From positions 1 through 39,865 of the forward strand of contig JAAYVB010000032.1 of NCBI GenBank assembly GCA_012517405.1: a stretch of DNA of 39,865 nt, given 5' to 3'. Below the pieces are notes generated by a model that worked only from the letters and a program-made list of their open reading frames with translations, was not told the DNA's origin and made no database searches. Below are positions 7,634 through 17,151 of the stretch, in pieces. Position 1 is the stretch's first letter; each line of letters starts with the position of its first letter. The stretch comes from Propionibacterium sp. (GTDB taxonomy: Bacteria > Actinomycetota > Actinomycetes > Propionibacteriales > Propionibacteriaceae). The position numbers and the translations under genes were made by a program.

Positions 7634-8620
7634 TCAGCTTTGGCCGGTGTTGGTGTGCGCCGACAGCGGAAGCTGCACCTGCACGCAACGCTTCCGGACG
7701 CTGACATCGAGTTCGGTGACGTCTTCCACGACGTCGCCGTCGACCTGAACCGGCAATGGCTGGTGCGGCCGGACGCGCAATCTCGAGACGCTCGAGTAGC
7801 GCAACGCGCCCACCGGATGATCGTGTCCGGTAAGTCCCTTCACCGCGACCGGCAGCCACTGATCGGGCCGCTTGAGCGGCACTTGGAGTACCTCGAGGAT
7901 GCCATCGTCGGCCAGCGCTCCCGGATAGACGAGCACTCCCCCAAGCACCGCGGGGGTGTTGCCGGCCAGCACCGTCCAGCACCGGGTCTTCACCGGATCG
8001 CAGTCGTCGAGCTGAACGTCCATGCCGATGGCCGGACGCAACGCCTCCACCATCCCGGTGAGCGCGTAGGCGGCCCAACCGGTGCGCTTCTTGGCAATGA
8101 TCCCGGTCTTCTGCACCGCCAAGGCGTCCCGCCCGATGCCGGCCATGGTCAGGAACGGCTCGGTGTACTCCTCGCCGCTGGTGGTGCGCATGTGCGCCTG
8201 CCCCAGATCGAGCGAGGTGTGCGGGCCGCGCAACGCCGTCGCGACCTGCTGTCCGACGCTCAGCTTGGTCAGCCCGAGATTGGACGCGAGCACATTGCCG
8301 GTGCCCAGAGCAATGATGCCGAGCCTCACATCGGTTCCGGCCAACGCCTCGGCGACCTCGCGGACGGTTCCGTCACCACCGATCGCGATGACCAGATCGG
8401 CGCCGTCGGCGACACACTGACGTGCCTGGCCCTCGCCGGGATCCTCGGCGCTGGTCGTGTAGGCGCGCGGGGTCTCGATATTCGAATCGCGGCACTGACG
8501 GACGATCTCCGAGATCGCGCTGCTCGCGTGATTGCTGAGCGGATTGACCACGATCCCGACGCGGATGGGCAGTGGGGCGTACTGGGGACTCGTGCGGCCC
8601 AGTACCGGAATGTGGTTCAT
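7634..8620 (-). CDS. Diacylglycerol kinase-family lipid kinase
   Basis: A 328-residue protein of the DAGK catalytic family (YegS/DgkB-like), which phosphorylates diacylglycerol or a related lipid with ATP at the inner membrane face. The ATP motif GGDGT is at residues 81-85, preceded by the N-terminal RVGIVVNPLSN strand; GTGNVLASNLG follows. The C-terminal half has the beta-sandwich with QVDGD. The ATG at 8620 is two bases after the stop of the ClC gene (TGA-GC-ATG), with AAAGAG upstream, so translation is coupled. In other actinobacteria such kinases recycle diacylglycerol or make phosphatidylinositol-mannoside precursors; the exact lipid is not assignable. Confidence 0.88.
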   Translation of the reverse strand: MNHIPVLGRTSPQYAPLPIRVGIVVNPLSNHASSAISEIVRQCRDSNIETPRAYTTSAEDPGEGQARQCVADGADLVIAIGGDGTVREVAEALAGTDVRLGIIALGTGNVLASNLGLTKLSVGQQVATALRGPHTSLDLGQAHMRTTSGEEYTEPFLTMAGIGRDALAVQKTGIIAKKRTGWAAYALTGMVEALRPAIGMDVQLDDCDPVKTRCWTVLAGNTPAVLGGVLVYPGALADDGILEVLQVPLKRPDQWLPVAVKGLTGHDHPVGALRYSSVSRLRVRPHQPLPVQVDGDVVEDVTELDVSVRKRCVQVQLPLSAHTNTGQS

Positions 8621-8622
8621 GC

Positions 8623-9858
8623 TCACTCTTTCATTGTGCCCGACGTCACCGCACAAGACCCGAAGGCCGCGACCAACAGCAGCGGCAGTATCCAAATCGG
8701 TGCACGAATCAGTTCCCAGGCCATCACCGCGGCGAAGAGCGGGGCCCGCTGGGTGACCGCAAGAACCCCGCCGGCGGCGATGATCGCAAACGGGACCGGA
8801 TCGGCCACAATGCCGAGCAAGGACAGCCCCCACGCTGCTGCCACGCCGAGGGCCGCCCCGGTGGAAAGCGCCGGCGTGAGCAGTCCACCGCGCGCACCAG
8901 CCGCCAGATACATGGCAGTAGCCGCCGGTTTGGCCACCAGCAGAACCACGAACAGCTCCATCGGAGCGCTGGCGTCGAATGCTGCTTGCAGAATGTCCTT
9001 GCCGTTGCCCGGCAGCACCGGCAGCCACATCGATGCCGCACCGGTGAGGGCTCCGGCCACCGCGATGGTCCAAGCCGGCCACAGTGGTGCACCGCGCAAT
9101 CGGGAGCGCAGCGCGAAGCTCGTCGCGTGAGCACTCAGCAGGTGGAAACCGATGCCGGTCAGTGCACACAGGGGAATCGCGAGCACTGCCCAGCCCGCGG
9201 TGACCAGATCGAAGGACGCCGGTGGGAGGAGATAGCTGGGCTCATTGCCGCTGATTGACCATACGACGAGGATCGCCATGAACGACATCGCCAGACAACT
9301 CGCCCACGTACGAGATGAGCGCCACTGTCTGGTCAAGGCAACCCCGAAGATGGCGCCGGCCAGGGGCACGTTGTAGACCGCGGCCAGGCCCGCGCCCGCG
9401 GCGCCGGCCACGATCACCTGGGCCGCGCTGGCGTCCAACCCCAGTCGGGTGGCAAGCCGTGCTGCCAGCGCCGCAGCCACCAGGCGAGGGGCGCCCTCGC
9501 GTCCGATCGAGGCGCCGGCTCCCACGACTGCGGTCTGCAACACGCCATCGGCCAGGGGACGCAGCAGTGGGGTCTTCGCCGGCATCACGGCCTGCAGGTC
9601 GTCCACGCTCAGTAGATCACCGCGCCGCGCCAACGCCCACCAACCGAGCCCGGCGAGCAGACCACCGATGGTCGGGGCCAGTACTCGTCGCACTGCGGAT
9701 GCCTGTTCGACGTCCAGCATCAGGCTGTCTGCGTCCACGCCGTAGGCGGCGAACTGCACGAGGTCCAGCAGCCAGATCAGCGCGCTGGCGGCGAGGCCTG
9801 CGAGCAGCCCCGCGGCGACAACCGCGACGCCAATCCGAAGCCAACCGTGTGCCGTCAT
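8623..9858 (-). CDS. ClC-family chloride channel or H+/Cl- exchanger
   Basis: A 411-residue membrane protein with about ten hydrophobic segments. Two of the three ClC selectivity signatures are clear: GASIGREGAPR (residues 115-125, with the gating Glu at 121; the usual Pro of GREGP is Ala here) and GARGGLLTPALSTGA near residue 325. The GSGIP signature near the N-terminus is not recognisable (the region reads LQAVMPAKTP). The retained Glu suggests an exchanger, but that is inference. There is no cytoplasmic CBS domain. It is translationally coupled to the lipid kinase downstream. Confidence 0.85.
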   Translation of the reverse strand: MTAHGWLRIGVAVVAAGLLAGLAASALIWLLDLVQFAAYGVDADSLMLDVEQASAVRRVLAPTIGGLLAGLGWWALARRGDLLSVDDLQAVMPAKTPLLRPLADGVLQTAVVGAGASIGREGAPRLVAAALAARLATRLGLDASAAQVIVAGAAGAGLAAVYNVPLAGAIFGVALTRQWRSSRTWASCLAMSFMAILVVWSISGNEPSYLLPPASFDLVTAGWAVLAIPLCALTGIGFHLLSAHATSFALRSRLRGAPLWPAWTIAVAGALTGAASMWLPVLPGNGKDILQAAFDASAPMELFVVLLVAKPAATAMYLAAGARGGLLTPALSTGAALGVAAAWGLSLLGIVADPVPFAIIAAGGVLAVTQRAPLFAAVMAWELIRAPIWILPLLLVAAFGSCAVTSGTMKE

Positions 9859-9907
9859 GACAATGAGTCTGCCGCGCGAATCAGGGCAAGATCACTCAAC
9901 GCCGTGG

Positions 9908-10924
9908 TCAGCTCTTGGGTTGTGCCCAATCCATCTGCGGAACCTCGGCGGCGAAGGCGCGCAACAGGTCGGCGGACGCGTCCATGGCATTCCGGTGTCC
10001 CGAACGCACCTGCGTCTCCAGCTCACGCGCCAGGGTGCGCATGGTATGCGTGCTGTGCAGCGTATCCATCACGGCAGCCTCGGTCTGGCTCCACATCCAC
10101 TCGACCTGCTGAGCGGCGCGGTAGTTGGCCAGCCCGTACTTGGACTCCAAGTACTCACGATGATCGAGCACTGCCTGCCAGACCTCGGTCAGCCCGACCT
10201 TGTGCAGCGCCGAGCACGTCAGCACTGGGACGCGGCGGTCTGCGTCGGTGGCGACGAGCTTCATCGCGATGGACAGCTCGCGGGCAGTGACCCGGGCCTC
10301 GCCGGCGTTGTCACCGTCGGCCTTGTTCACAGCGATCACATGGGCGAGTTCCAAGATGCCCTTCTTGATGCCCTGCAGCTGGTCACCCGAGCGGGCGAGC
10401 ATCAAGATCAGATAAGTGTCGACCATCCCTTGGACGGCGACTTCGGACTGGCCCACGCCGACGGTCTCGACTATGACGACGTCGTAGCCGGCGGCTTCCA
10501 CGAGCAACATGCCCTCGCGGGTGGCGCGGGCGACACCACCGAGATGCAGTCCGGTGGGTGAGGGACGGATGAACGCCGAGTCCGACTGGGCGAGCTCCCC
10601 CATCCGCGTCCGGTCACCGAGCACCGAGCCGCCCGAAACCGAACTGCTCGGGTCGACGGCCAGCACCGCGACCTTGTGTCCCTCATTGATCAGCTGGACG
10701 CCCAGTGCATCGATGAAGGTGGATTTTCCAGCGCCGGGGACACCGGAGAGTCCCAGGCGGATGGCATTGCCCGACAGTGGCGTGAGCTCACGCAGGAGTT
10801 CCCGCGCCAGCGCACGATGCGCTGGCTTGCGGGACTCCACGAGGGTGATGGCCCGGGCCAGTGCGGCCCGGTCACCACCCTTGACACCATCGATCAGTGT
10901 CGCGACATCGATTTTTCTAGGCAT
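9908..10924 (-). CDS. meaB: Methylmalonyl-CoA mutase-associated GTPase MeaB
   Basis: A 338-residue G3E-family P-loop GTPase (also annotated ArgK) that gates adenosylcobalamin loading onto methylmalonyl-CoA mutase and protects it from inactivation. The G1 loop GVPGAGKST is at residues 61-69, the switch region ETVGVGQSE follows, and NKAD is the G4 motif. The C-terminal helical dimerisation region ends at [13 protein letters not shown]. The ATG at 10924 lies inside the mutB end (8-base overlap), so expression is tied to the mutase; gene order mutA-mutB-meaB is that of propionibacteria. Confidence 0.97.
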   Translation of the reverse strand: MPRKIDVATLIDGVKGGDRAALARAITLVESRKPAHRALARELLRELTPLSGNAIRLGLSGVPGAGKSTFIDALGVQLINEGHKVAVLAVDPSSSVSGGSVLGDRTRMGELAQSDSAFIRPSPTGLHLGGVARATREGMLLVEAAGYDVVIVETVGVGQSEVAVQGMVDTYLILMLARSGDQLQGIKKGILELAHVIAVNKADGDNAGEARVTARELSIAMKLVATDADRRVPVLTCSALHKVGLTEVWQAVLDHREYLESKYGLANYRAAQQVEWMWSQTEAAVMDTLHSTHTMRTLARELETQVRSGHRNAMDASADLLRAFAAEVPQMDWAQPKS

Positions 10925-13109
10925 TACCGTCCCGGGCCGTGGCCAACATCGCCTTCAGCAGATCCTTGGCAGCAGCGGGAATGTTGGTGCCCGGCGGGTA
11001 AATCGCCACCGCACCGTCATCACGCAGCTCCTGGAAGTCCTGTTCGGGGATGACGCCACCGACCACGATCATGATGTCTTGACGACCCTGCTTGTCGAGT
11101 TCCTTGCGCAATGCAGGAACCAGAGTCAGGTGACCGGCAGCCAGCGAGGACACGCCCACGACGTGCACGTCCCCATCAATCGCCTGACGAGCAGCCTCCT
11201 CAGGCGTCTGGAACAGCGGGCCTACGTCGACGTCGAAGCCGAGATCGGCGAAGGCTGTTGCGATCACCTTCTGGCCTCGGTCGTGACCGTCCTGACCCAT
11301 CTTGGCGATCAGGATACGCGGACGGCGTCCTTCGACCTCTTCGAACTCTTCGACGAGAGCGTGAGTCTCTTCCATGGCTGGAGTCTTTCCGGATTCCTTC
11401 GAGTACACACCGGAGATCGTGCGGATCTGAGCGGTGTAGCGTCCGAAGACGTCTTCCAGGGCGTCCGACATCTCACCCACCGAAGCACCGGCGCGACCTG
11501 CGTCGATGCACAGCTTCAGCAGGTTGCGATCGGGATCGGTCGGATCGGGATTCGCGGCCGCCCAGGTGATGGCCTCCAGGGCCTTCTTGCACGCCTCGGT
11601 GTCGCGTTCGGCGCGCAGCTTCTCGAGCTTGGCGATCTGCTGCGCCCGCACCTCACGGTTGTCGATCTTCAGCACGTCGAGCGGATCTTCTTGATCCAAG
11701 ACGTACTTGTTGACACCGATGATCGGCTGACGACCCGAATCGATACGTGCCTGAGTACGCGCGGCGGCTTCCTCGATACGCATCTTCGGGATGCCGGCTT
11801 CGATGGCCTTGGTCATGCCACCGGCCTGCTCGACCTCCTGGATCAGCGACCAGCCCTTGCGGGCCAGCTGCTGGGTCAGCGACTCGACATAGGCCGAACC
11901 TGCCCACAGATCGACGCTGCGGCAGGTGCCCGACTCCTGCTGCAAGAACAGCTGGGTGTTACGGGCGATGCGGGCCGAGAAGTCGGTCGGCAGTGCGATG
12001 GCCTCGTCCAGTGCGTTGGTGTGCAGCGACTGGGTGTGGCCCTGGGTGGCGGCCATGGCCTCCACGCAGGTACGCACCACGTTGTTGTAGACATCCTGGG
12101 CGGTCAGCGACCAACCGGAGGTCTGCGAGTGGGTGCGCAGGCTCATCGACTTCGGGTTCTGCGGGCCGAACTGGCGGACCAGGCGAGCCCACAGCATACG
12201 GGCCGCACGCATCTTCGCCACTTCCATGAAGAAGTTCGTGCCGATCGCCCAGAAGAACGACAGCCGCGGAGCGAACTGGTCGACCTTCAGGCCAACAGAC
12301 TCGCCGGCGCGGATGTACTCCACACCGTCGGCCAGCGTGTAGGCCATCTCGATGTCGGCGGTCGCACCGGCTTCCTGCATGTGGTAGCCGGAGATCGAAA
12401 TCGAGTTGAACTTCGGCATGTTTGCGCTGGTGAACGCGAAGATGTCCGAGATGATCCGCATCGACGGCGCCGGCGGGTAGATGTAGGTGTTACGAACCAT
12501 GAACTCTTTGAGAATGTCGTTCTGGATCGTACCGGCCAGTTGCGCGGGCTTGACGCCCTGCTCCTCGGCGGCCACCACATACAGCGCCAGAATCGGCAGC
12601 ACCGCGCCGTTCATGGTCATCGACACCGACATCTGGTCGAGCGGAATGCCGTCGAACAGCTGACGCATGTCGAGGATCGAGTCGACGGCCACGCCGGCCA
12701 TACCGACGTCACCGGCGACCCGCGGGTGATCCGAGTCGTAGCCGCGGTGGGTCGCCAGATCGAATGCGATCGACAGGCCCTTCTGGCCTGCGGCCAGGTT
12801 GCGGCGGTAGAAGGCATTGGACTCGGCGGCAGTGGAGAAACCGGCGTACTGACGGATCGTCCACGGACGCGAGGTGTACATGGTCGAATACGGACCACGC
12901 AGGAACGGCGGCATACCGGGGAAGGTATGCAGATGATCCATGCTTTCGTACACGTCACTGCCATAGAGATGCTTGACATCGATCTGTTCCGGCGTGGTCC
13001 AGTCGATGGGGCCCTCCGCGTTCAGGATCGCGTCGAAGGTAGTCTGAGCGTCCGCAGCTACTGCTGGGGTCCCCAGTTCGACCTGGTCGAAACGAGGCAA
13101 GGCGTTCAC
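10917..13109 (-). CDS. mutB: Methylmalonyl-CoA mutase large (catalytic) subunit
   Basis: 730 residues, the normal length of the cobalamin-binding subunit. It interconverts R-methylmalonyl-CoA and succinyl-CoA, the carbon rearrangement of the propionate pathway. The N-terminal TIM barrel holds the substrate-tunnel segment [19 protein letters not shown], and the C-terminal B12 domain (about residues 595-725) carries DGHDRG, whose His ligates cobalt, then SSLAAGH and VVGGVIP. It starts at GTG 13109, overlapping the mutA stop by four bases (GTGA), which implies translational coupling and 1:1 subunit production. Confidence 0.98.
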   Translation of the reverse strand: MNALPRFDQVELGTPAVAADAQTTFDAILNAEGPIDWTTPEQIDVKHLYGSDVYESMDHLHTFPGMPPFLRGPYSTMYTSRPWTIRQYAGFSTAAESNAFYRRNLAAGQKGLSIAFDLATHRGYDSDHPRVAGDVGMAGVAVDSILDMRQLFDGIPLDQMSVSMTMNGAVLPILALYVVAAEEQGVKPAQLAGTIQNDILKEFMVRNTYIYPPAPSMRIISDIFAFTSANMPKFNSISISGYHMQEAGATADIEMAYTLADGVEYIRAGESVGLKVDQFAPRLSFFWAIGTNFFMEVAKMRAARMLWARLVRQFGPQNPKSMSLRTHSQTSGWSLTAQDVYNNVVRTCVEAMAATQGHTQSLHTNALDEAIALPTDFSARIARNTQLFLQQESGTCRSVDLWAGSAYVESLTQQLARKGWSLIQEVEQAGGMTKAIEAGIPKMRIEEAAARTQARIDSGRQPIIGVNKYVLDQEDPLDVLKIDNREVRAQQIAKLEKLRAERDTEACKKALEAITWAAANPDPTDPDRNLLKLCIDAGRAGASVGEMSDALEDVFGRYTAQIRTISGVYSKESGKTPAMEETHALVEEFEEVEGRRPRILIAKMGQDGHDRGQKVIATAFADLGFDVDVGPLFQTPEEAARQAIDGDVHVVGVSSLAAGHLTLVPALRKELDKQGRQDIMIVVGGVIPEQDFQELRDDGAVAIYPPGTNIPAAAKDLLKAMLATARDGNA

Positions 13110-15010
13110 TTGTTCACCCCCAGAGTGTTCAGGACATCTTTCAAACCGGCGACGACATCCATGCCCAAGGCGATCGTGCCATCGATGAGTCCGGCGGTAT
13201 CAACGTTTCCGAGTTCCTTGATGTTGCCCGCGAGCAGCACCCTGGCCGCACCGGCGTCCTTCAAGGCCTTCGCGGCCTCAACTCCGATGGACCCGTAAAC
13301 CTTGGCCGACGAGCACAGGCACGCCACGGGAGTACCGGACGCCTGCCAGGCCTTGACGACCTCGTCGATATCGGCGCTTTCCACATTCGGGGTCGCCAGA
13401 CCGGCGATGTGGAAGTAGTTGGACGCGAAGCCTTCGCGTCCACCGAAGTCGCGGCGAGTTCCCAGGCAAGCCAGGAAGACCTTTGCGTCGGTGCCGGCGA
13501 CGGCATCGCGCAACTGCTCGAAGACCTCCGAATTGCGGGTCCAGGTCAGTCCGGCGTAGACCGGGGCTTCCGGACGAGCAGTGCGGTCGGTGACCGGAGC
13601 CTCCGTCGGGTTCGGGAACTCCGAAACACCGGTGACCGGGAGCTTACGAGAAGCCACCAGCTTGCTCCGCTTGGCGTTGAGATCGGCGAGCACCTCGGTG
13701 ACATGACCGGCGGCCAGCGCCGCCACCATGCCGCCTGCGGCCTCGACGGCCTGGAACTCCGCCCAGGCAGCTTCGGCGATCTCGTTGGTCAGTGATTCGA
13801 TGGCCCACGCGCCACCGGCAGGATCGTTGACCCGGCCGATATTGGACTCCTCCGCCAGCACCACCTGGGTGTTGCGGGCGAGGCGACGGCTGAAGTCGTT
13901 GGGCAGGCCCCAGACAGTGTCGAACGGCAGCACCGTGACCGCCTCGGCGCCACCGATGGCGGCGGAGAAGGTCGAGATGGTGCCACGCAGGATGTTCACA
14001 TAGGGATCGTCGCGAGTGATCTCACGCCACGAGGTGACCGCATGCTGACGGGCACCGCGCTTGGCGGGGTCGACACCGAAGACTTCACCGACGCGCGCCC
14101 ATGCGGTGCGCAGCGCGCGGATCCGAGAGATGGTCGCCAACTCGTCGACGGCAGCGGTGACGCGGAAGTTGATCGCGTCGAAGGCGTCGTCCACGCTGAC
14201 ACCCTGCTCGACCAGAGCCCGCACGTACTCGACGGCGCTGGCCAGCAGCCAGGCGACCTCGTGCACATCGCCCGCTCCAGCGTTGTGGTAGATGGTGCCG
14301 TCCACGACGATGGCTCGCGACTTCTTGTACTCGGCCAGCCGGTTCACGTAGCCGGCAAGCTGGGAGAGGTCGGGGGTCGTGCCGTTGAGAGCGGCCACGC
14401 CGATCGGGTCGAGGCCCAGGTTCAGCGAGAGCTCCGACTTGTCCTTGTCGGATGCCTCGAAGATGGCCAGCAGCGCGTCGGCTGCCGTCTGCTGATCGGT
14501 ACGGCTCGACACGTCGATCTTGGCCAGCTCGAGCAGCACATCAGCCAGATCGTCGGCGATGTCGGCAGCCGAAATGGCGTCCGGATCGACACGCAGCCAG
14601 ATGCTGTTGGCGCCGCGCTCCAGGTCGGTGCGGATGGCCGCGCGAGTGACGGCCGGATCAGGATCCTCATGCAGCGCCCGGACATCCCACGCGTCCATGT
14701 CGCCGTTGCGTACGGTTGTCCCACGCGTGAACGGCTCCGACGCGGGGGCTCCCAGCTCACCAATAGCATCATCGATGGTGTAAATAGGCTCAACCACGAT
14801 GCCGTCAACTGTCTTGAAACGTAGCCGCTCGACCGCCTGTTCGGCGCTCAGCTGCTTGCCCTCAGGACGTCCCTTGTTCAGTACCTTTGCAACTTCGGCA
14901 GCCCACTGATCATAGGTGGGTGCGGCGAAGTCACCGGCGAGAACGAGGTTGTCGGGGGTTTCGTCCGCGACATCCGTTGACGCGCCTGCTGGTGGAGTAG
15001 GTGTCGTCAT
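13106..15010 (-). CDS. mutA: Methylmalonyl-CoA mutase small subunit
   Basis: 634 residues, matching the non-catalytic subunit of the heterodimeric actinobacterial enzyme. It has the same two-domain plan as MutB, but the C-terminal B12-like domain reads [16 protein letters not shown] where MutB has DGHDRG, so the cobalt-binding His is absent, as expected of small subunits. The ATG at 15010 is preceded by GGGAGGAG eight bases upstream. First gene of mutA-mutB-meaB, with a 216-bp structured leader (see 15035-15221). Confidence 0.97.
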   Translation of the reverse strand: MTTPTPPAGASTDVADETPDNLVLAGDFAAPTYDQWAAEVAKVLNKGRPEGKQLSAEQAVERLRFKTVDGIVVEPIYTIDDAIGELGAPASEPFTRGTTVRNGDMDAWDVRALHEDPDPAVTRAAIRTDLERGANSIWLRVDPDAISAADIADDLADVLLELAKIDVSSRTDQQTAADALLAIFEASDKDKSELSLNLGLDPIGVAALNGTTPDLSQLAGYVNRLAEYKKSRAIVVDGTIYHNAGAGDVHEVAWLLASAVEYVRALVEQGVSVDDAFDAINFRVTAAVDELATISRIRALRTAWARVGEVFGVDPAKRGARQHAVTSWREITRDDPYVNILRGTISTFSAAIGGAEAVTVLPFDTVWGLPNDFSRRLARNTQVVLAEESNIGRVNDPAGGAWAIESLTNEIAEAAWAEFQAVEAAGGMVAALAAGHVTEVLADLNAKRSKLVASRKLPVTGVSEFPNPTEAPVTDRTARPEAPVYAGLTWTRNSEVFEQLRDAVAGTDAKVFLACLGTRRDFGGREGFASNYFHIAGLATPNVESADIDEVVKAWQASGTPVACLCSSAKVYGSIGVEAAKALKDAGAARVLLAGNIKELGNVDTAGLIDGTIALGMDVVAGLKDVLNTLGVNK

Positions 15011-15034
15011 CGGTTCACTCCTCCCAGTGTGAAA

Positions 15035-15221
15035 GGCTTCTCACGAAGCCGGGGTTCAAACCTTCATGCGGCCGTCAGGGCCACATAAAGCTTCTGCGAT
15101 GGACGAGACCCGCTGGTCAGATCCACGGGACTAAGCAGGCGGAACAGTCCATCGCTCAGACCTGCAACAGCATACCAAGGCGGCTTCTCGCCCGGACGGC
15201 GCCCCGTGGCCTGACCAGCGG
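15035..15221 (-). promoter_or_regulatory. Structured leader of mutA, candidate cis-regulatory RNA
   Basis: Read toward mutA there are three local structures. The first is a 60-base element closed by the perfect 9-bp pair GCGATGGAC/GTCCATCGC (15096-15104 with 15147-15155), with an inner hairpin GACC-AGCG-GGTC. The second is an 8-bp stem ATGTGGCC/GGCCGCAT (15066-15086, one G-U pair). The third is GGCTTC-GTGA-GAAGCC (15035-15050), a GNRA-type tetraloop hairpin just before the ribosome site. In addition CCGCTGGTCAG (15110-15120) and CTGACCAGCGG (15211-15221) are perfect 11-base complements 90 bases apart. Pairing them would break both the inner hairpin and the hairpin at the upstream gene's stop. 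No canonical cobalamin-riboswitch core is seen. The structure is inferred by eye. Confidence 0.5.
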
Positions 15222-15233
15222 CCCGCTCAGGCC
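15208..15233 (-). terminator. Hairpin over the stop codon of the dehydrogenase gene
   Basis: GGCCTGA and TCAGGCC form a 7-bp stem that can continue with GCGG/CCGC inside. It spans the stop codon at 15227-15229. No T-tract follows, so it is a possible terminator of the upstream gene or one arm of the mutA leader switch. Its 15211-15221 part can instead pair with 15110-15120. Confidence 0.4.
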
Positions 15234-16132
15234 TGCCCGCCCGCCTGAATCGTGATGTTGTTCAGCTTGGCCTGCGACTTCGTGAGAGCCGCGCAGAACT
15301 CGCCACCGAAGCCTTGCGCGCTGGCGATCTCGAGAGCCTCGTGGACCCCGTCGCCCACCACGGTCGGCACGCACAGATCAGCAGCCAGCCGCGAGAAATA
15401 GCGGACGTCCTTGCGGGCGTTGTCCAGCTGGAACTTCAAGGTGTCGAAGTTGCCCTTCAGCGATTCGCCCATGATGTTCAGGGTGCCGCCGTTGGCGAAG
15501 CCACCGCCACCGAGTACCTCGATCAGCTTGGCCGGATCGACACCCGACTTCACGCAGACCGAGAAGCCCTCGGCCAAGATGGTCAGGGCAGCCTGGAAGG
15601 CAGTGTTGTTGGCGAGCTTGATGATGTGGCCGGCGCCTACCCCACCGCAGCGGTAGATGTTATCGGCGAAACAGGACACGATCGGCTCGACCTCAGCGAA
15701 GAGTTCGTCGTCGGCGCCGACGAGCACGTTGACGGTGCCCGCCTCTGCCTCGGCCGGCCCACGGGTCAGCGGGATGTCGGCGAACTTGGCGCCCTTGCCG
15801 GCAGCCAGTTCAGCCAGCCGGTAGGTGGTCGACGGCTCGGAGGTGGAGGCGTCCAGGATCAGCAGCCCCGGCTTCGGGTCAGTGAGGATCTGGGTGACCA
15901 CCTGCTCGACGTCGGCGGCGGACGTGACGCAGATCACGATTACGTCGCTGGTATGGCCCAATTCGGCATTGTCGGCCGCGCGGGTCGCGCCCAGTTCATC
16001 GAGCCCCTCGGGAGCCCGATTGCGCATGGTGTAGGCCAGCGGGTATCCCTTGAGCAGCAGATTCTTCGCCAGCCCATGGCCCATCAGGCCGGTAGCCCCC
16101 ACGAATCCGATCTGCTTGGTGCTATCGCTCAC
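15227..16132 (-). CDS. 3-hydroxyisobutyrate dehydrogenase-family oxidoreductase
   Basis: A 301-residue beta-hydroxyacid dehydrogenase that oxidises or reduces a 3-hydroxy acid with NAD(P). The Rossmann segment is GFVGATGLMGHGLAKNLL, one residue longer than the usual GLGxMG loop. The substrate motif DIPLTRGPAEAEAGT corresponds to the family's DAPVSGG segment, and HIIKLANNT holds the catalytic Lys. GTG 16132 is chosen, with GAGAGGA six bases upstream. It precedes mutA on the same strand. If it acts on 3-hydroxyisobutyrate it would feed valine carbon toward propionyl-CoA and the mutase, but a tartronate-semialdehyde reductase or related role is equally possible. Confidence 0.8.
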   Translation of the reverse strand: MSDSTKQIGFVGATGLMGHGLAKNLLLKGYPLAYTMRNRAPEGLDELGATRAADNAELGHTSDVIVICVTSAADVEQVVTQILTDPKPGLLILDASTSEPSTTYRLAELAAGKGAKFADIPLTRGPAEAEAGTVNVLVGADDELFAEVEPIVSCFADNIYRCGGVGAGHIIKLANNTAFQAALTILAEGFSVCVKSGVDPAKLIEVLGGGGFANGGTLNIMGESLKGNFDTLKFQLDNARKDVRYFSRLAADLCVPTVVGDGVHEALEIASAQGFGGEFCAALTKSQAKLNNITIQAGGQA

Positions 16133-16209
16133 GATTGTCCTCTCATCATTGTTCGGTCGCATTCGACACCGCCTATCTTGCCATCTGCGATCGGTGAGAA
16201 ACTGGGATC

Positions 16210-17118
16210 GTGCCACGTTCAACCACCTCCACCGCGCTGACCAGCAATGTCACCGATACCGCCTTGATCTTCGAAGGCGGCGGCATGCGAGCCAGCTACA
16301 CCGCCGCGGTCGTGGTCGCCCTGCTGCAGGCCGAGATCCATCTCGACTGGGTGGCCGGCATCTCAGCCGGGTCGTCCAATACGGCGAACTACCTGGCCAG
16401 GGATACTTGGCGTGCCAAGGAGTCCTTCGTCGGCTTCGCGGCGGACCCGCAGTTCGGCGACCTGCGCACCTTCCTGCGGGGGCAGGGCATGTTCAACGCC
16501 AACTACATCTACCAGCAGACCGGCCAGCCCGGCGGGGCACTCCCCTACGACTGGGCCACCTTCCAGGCCAACCCTGCCGCGATGAACCTCGGAGTCTTCG
16601 AAGCAGACACCGGCAAGGCGTTCTACTGGACGAGGGAGGACACCCCGACACCGGCGGATCTGATGGTGCGCGTGCAGTCGTCGTCCACACTGCCGTTCTT
16701 CATGCCCACCGTGCACATCGGCGAACACAGCTACGTGGACGGGGCACTCGGCCCCAGCGGCGGAATCGCGTTGGACGCGGCCAAGGCGGCCGGTTTCCAG
16801 AAGTTCCTCGTCGTGCTGACCCGGCCCCGTTCGTATGTGAAGGAACCGATGCGCGTCAGCAGGGTCGTGCGGCAGTACTTCCGGCGCTATCCGGCGGTTG
16901 TGGACGCGTTGATGGCTCGGCCCGACAACTACAACCGCACCCGGGCCGAACTGCTGGAACTGGAGCGCAGCGGAGACGCGATGGTCTTCTTCCCCGACGG
17001 ATACACCGTGAGCAACTCGGAGAGAAATGTCGCCAAGCTGGCGCGCAGCTATGCCGATGGGCAGGCGCAGATCAAGCGCGAACTGCCTGCCTGGAAGGAA
17101 TGGCTGGGCCTGGCGTAA
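16210..17118 (+). CDS. Patatin-like phospholipase
   Basis: A 302-residue patatin-family serine hydrolase of the YjjU type. It shows the oxyanion loop FEGGGMRASYT (residues about 21-31), the nucleophile elbow GISAGSS with Ser of the Ser-Asp dyad, and the Asp in DGALGPSGG. There is no signal peptide or membrane segment, so it is probably cytoplasmic and acts on membrane or storage lipids. It starts at GTG 16210, with GGGA just upstream. It is divergent from the dehydrogenase gene and convergent with the GH2 gene. Confidence 0.88.
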   Translation: MPRSTTSTALTSNVTDTALIFEGGGMRASYTAAVVVALLQAEIHLDWVAGISAGSSNTANYLARDTWRAKESFVGFAADPQFGDLRTFLRGQGMFNANYIYQQTGQPGGALPYDWATFQANPAAMNLGVFEADTGKAFYWTREDTPTPADLMVRVQSSSTLPFFMPTVHIGEHSYVDGALGPSGGIALDAAKAAGFQKFLVVLTRPRSYVKEPMRVSRVVRQYFRRYPAVVDALMARPDNYNRTRAELLELERSGDAMVFFPDGYTVSNSERNVAKLARSYADGQAQIKRELPAWKEWLGLA

Positions 17119-17151
17119 GCCGCGCTAGCGAGCCCGGCTCACCGACGCCGG

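Noticed and set aside
10509..13298. Very long plus-strand open frame opposite mutB/meaB
   Set aside because: It is a shadow of the GC-rich codon pattern of the mut operon; its translation has no recognisable domain, while the minus strand encodes complete mutase genes.
15011..15226. Cobalamin riboswitch before mutA
   Set aside because: No B12-box (GCCACTG with the AGACCTGCC region in order) was found on the minus strand. Retained only as a structured leader of unknown class.
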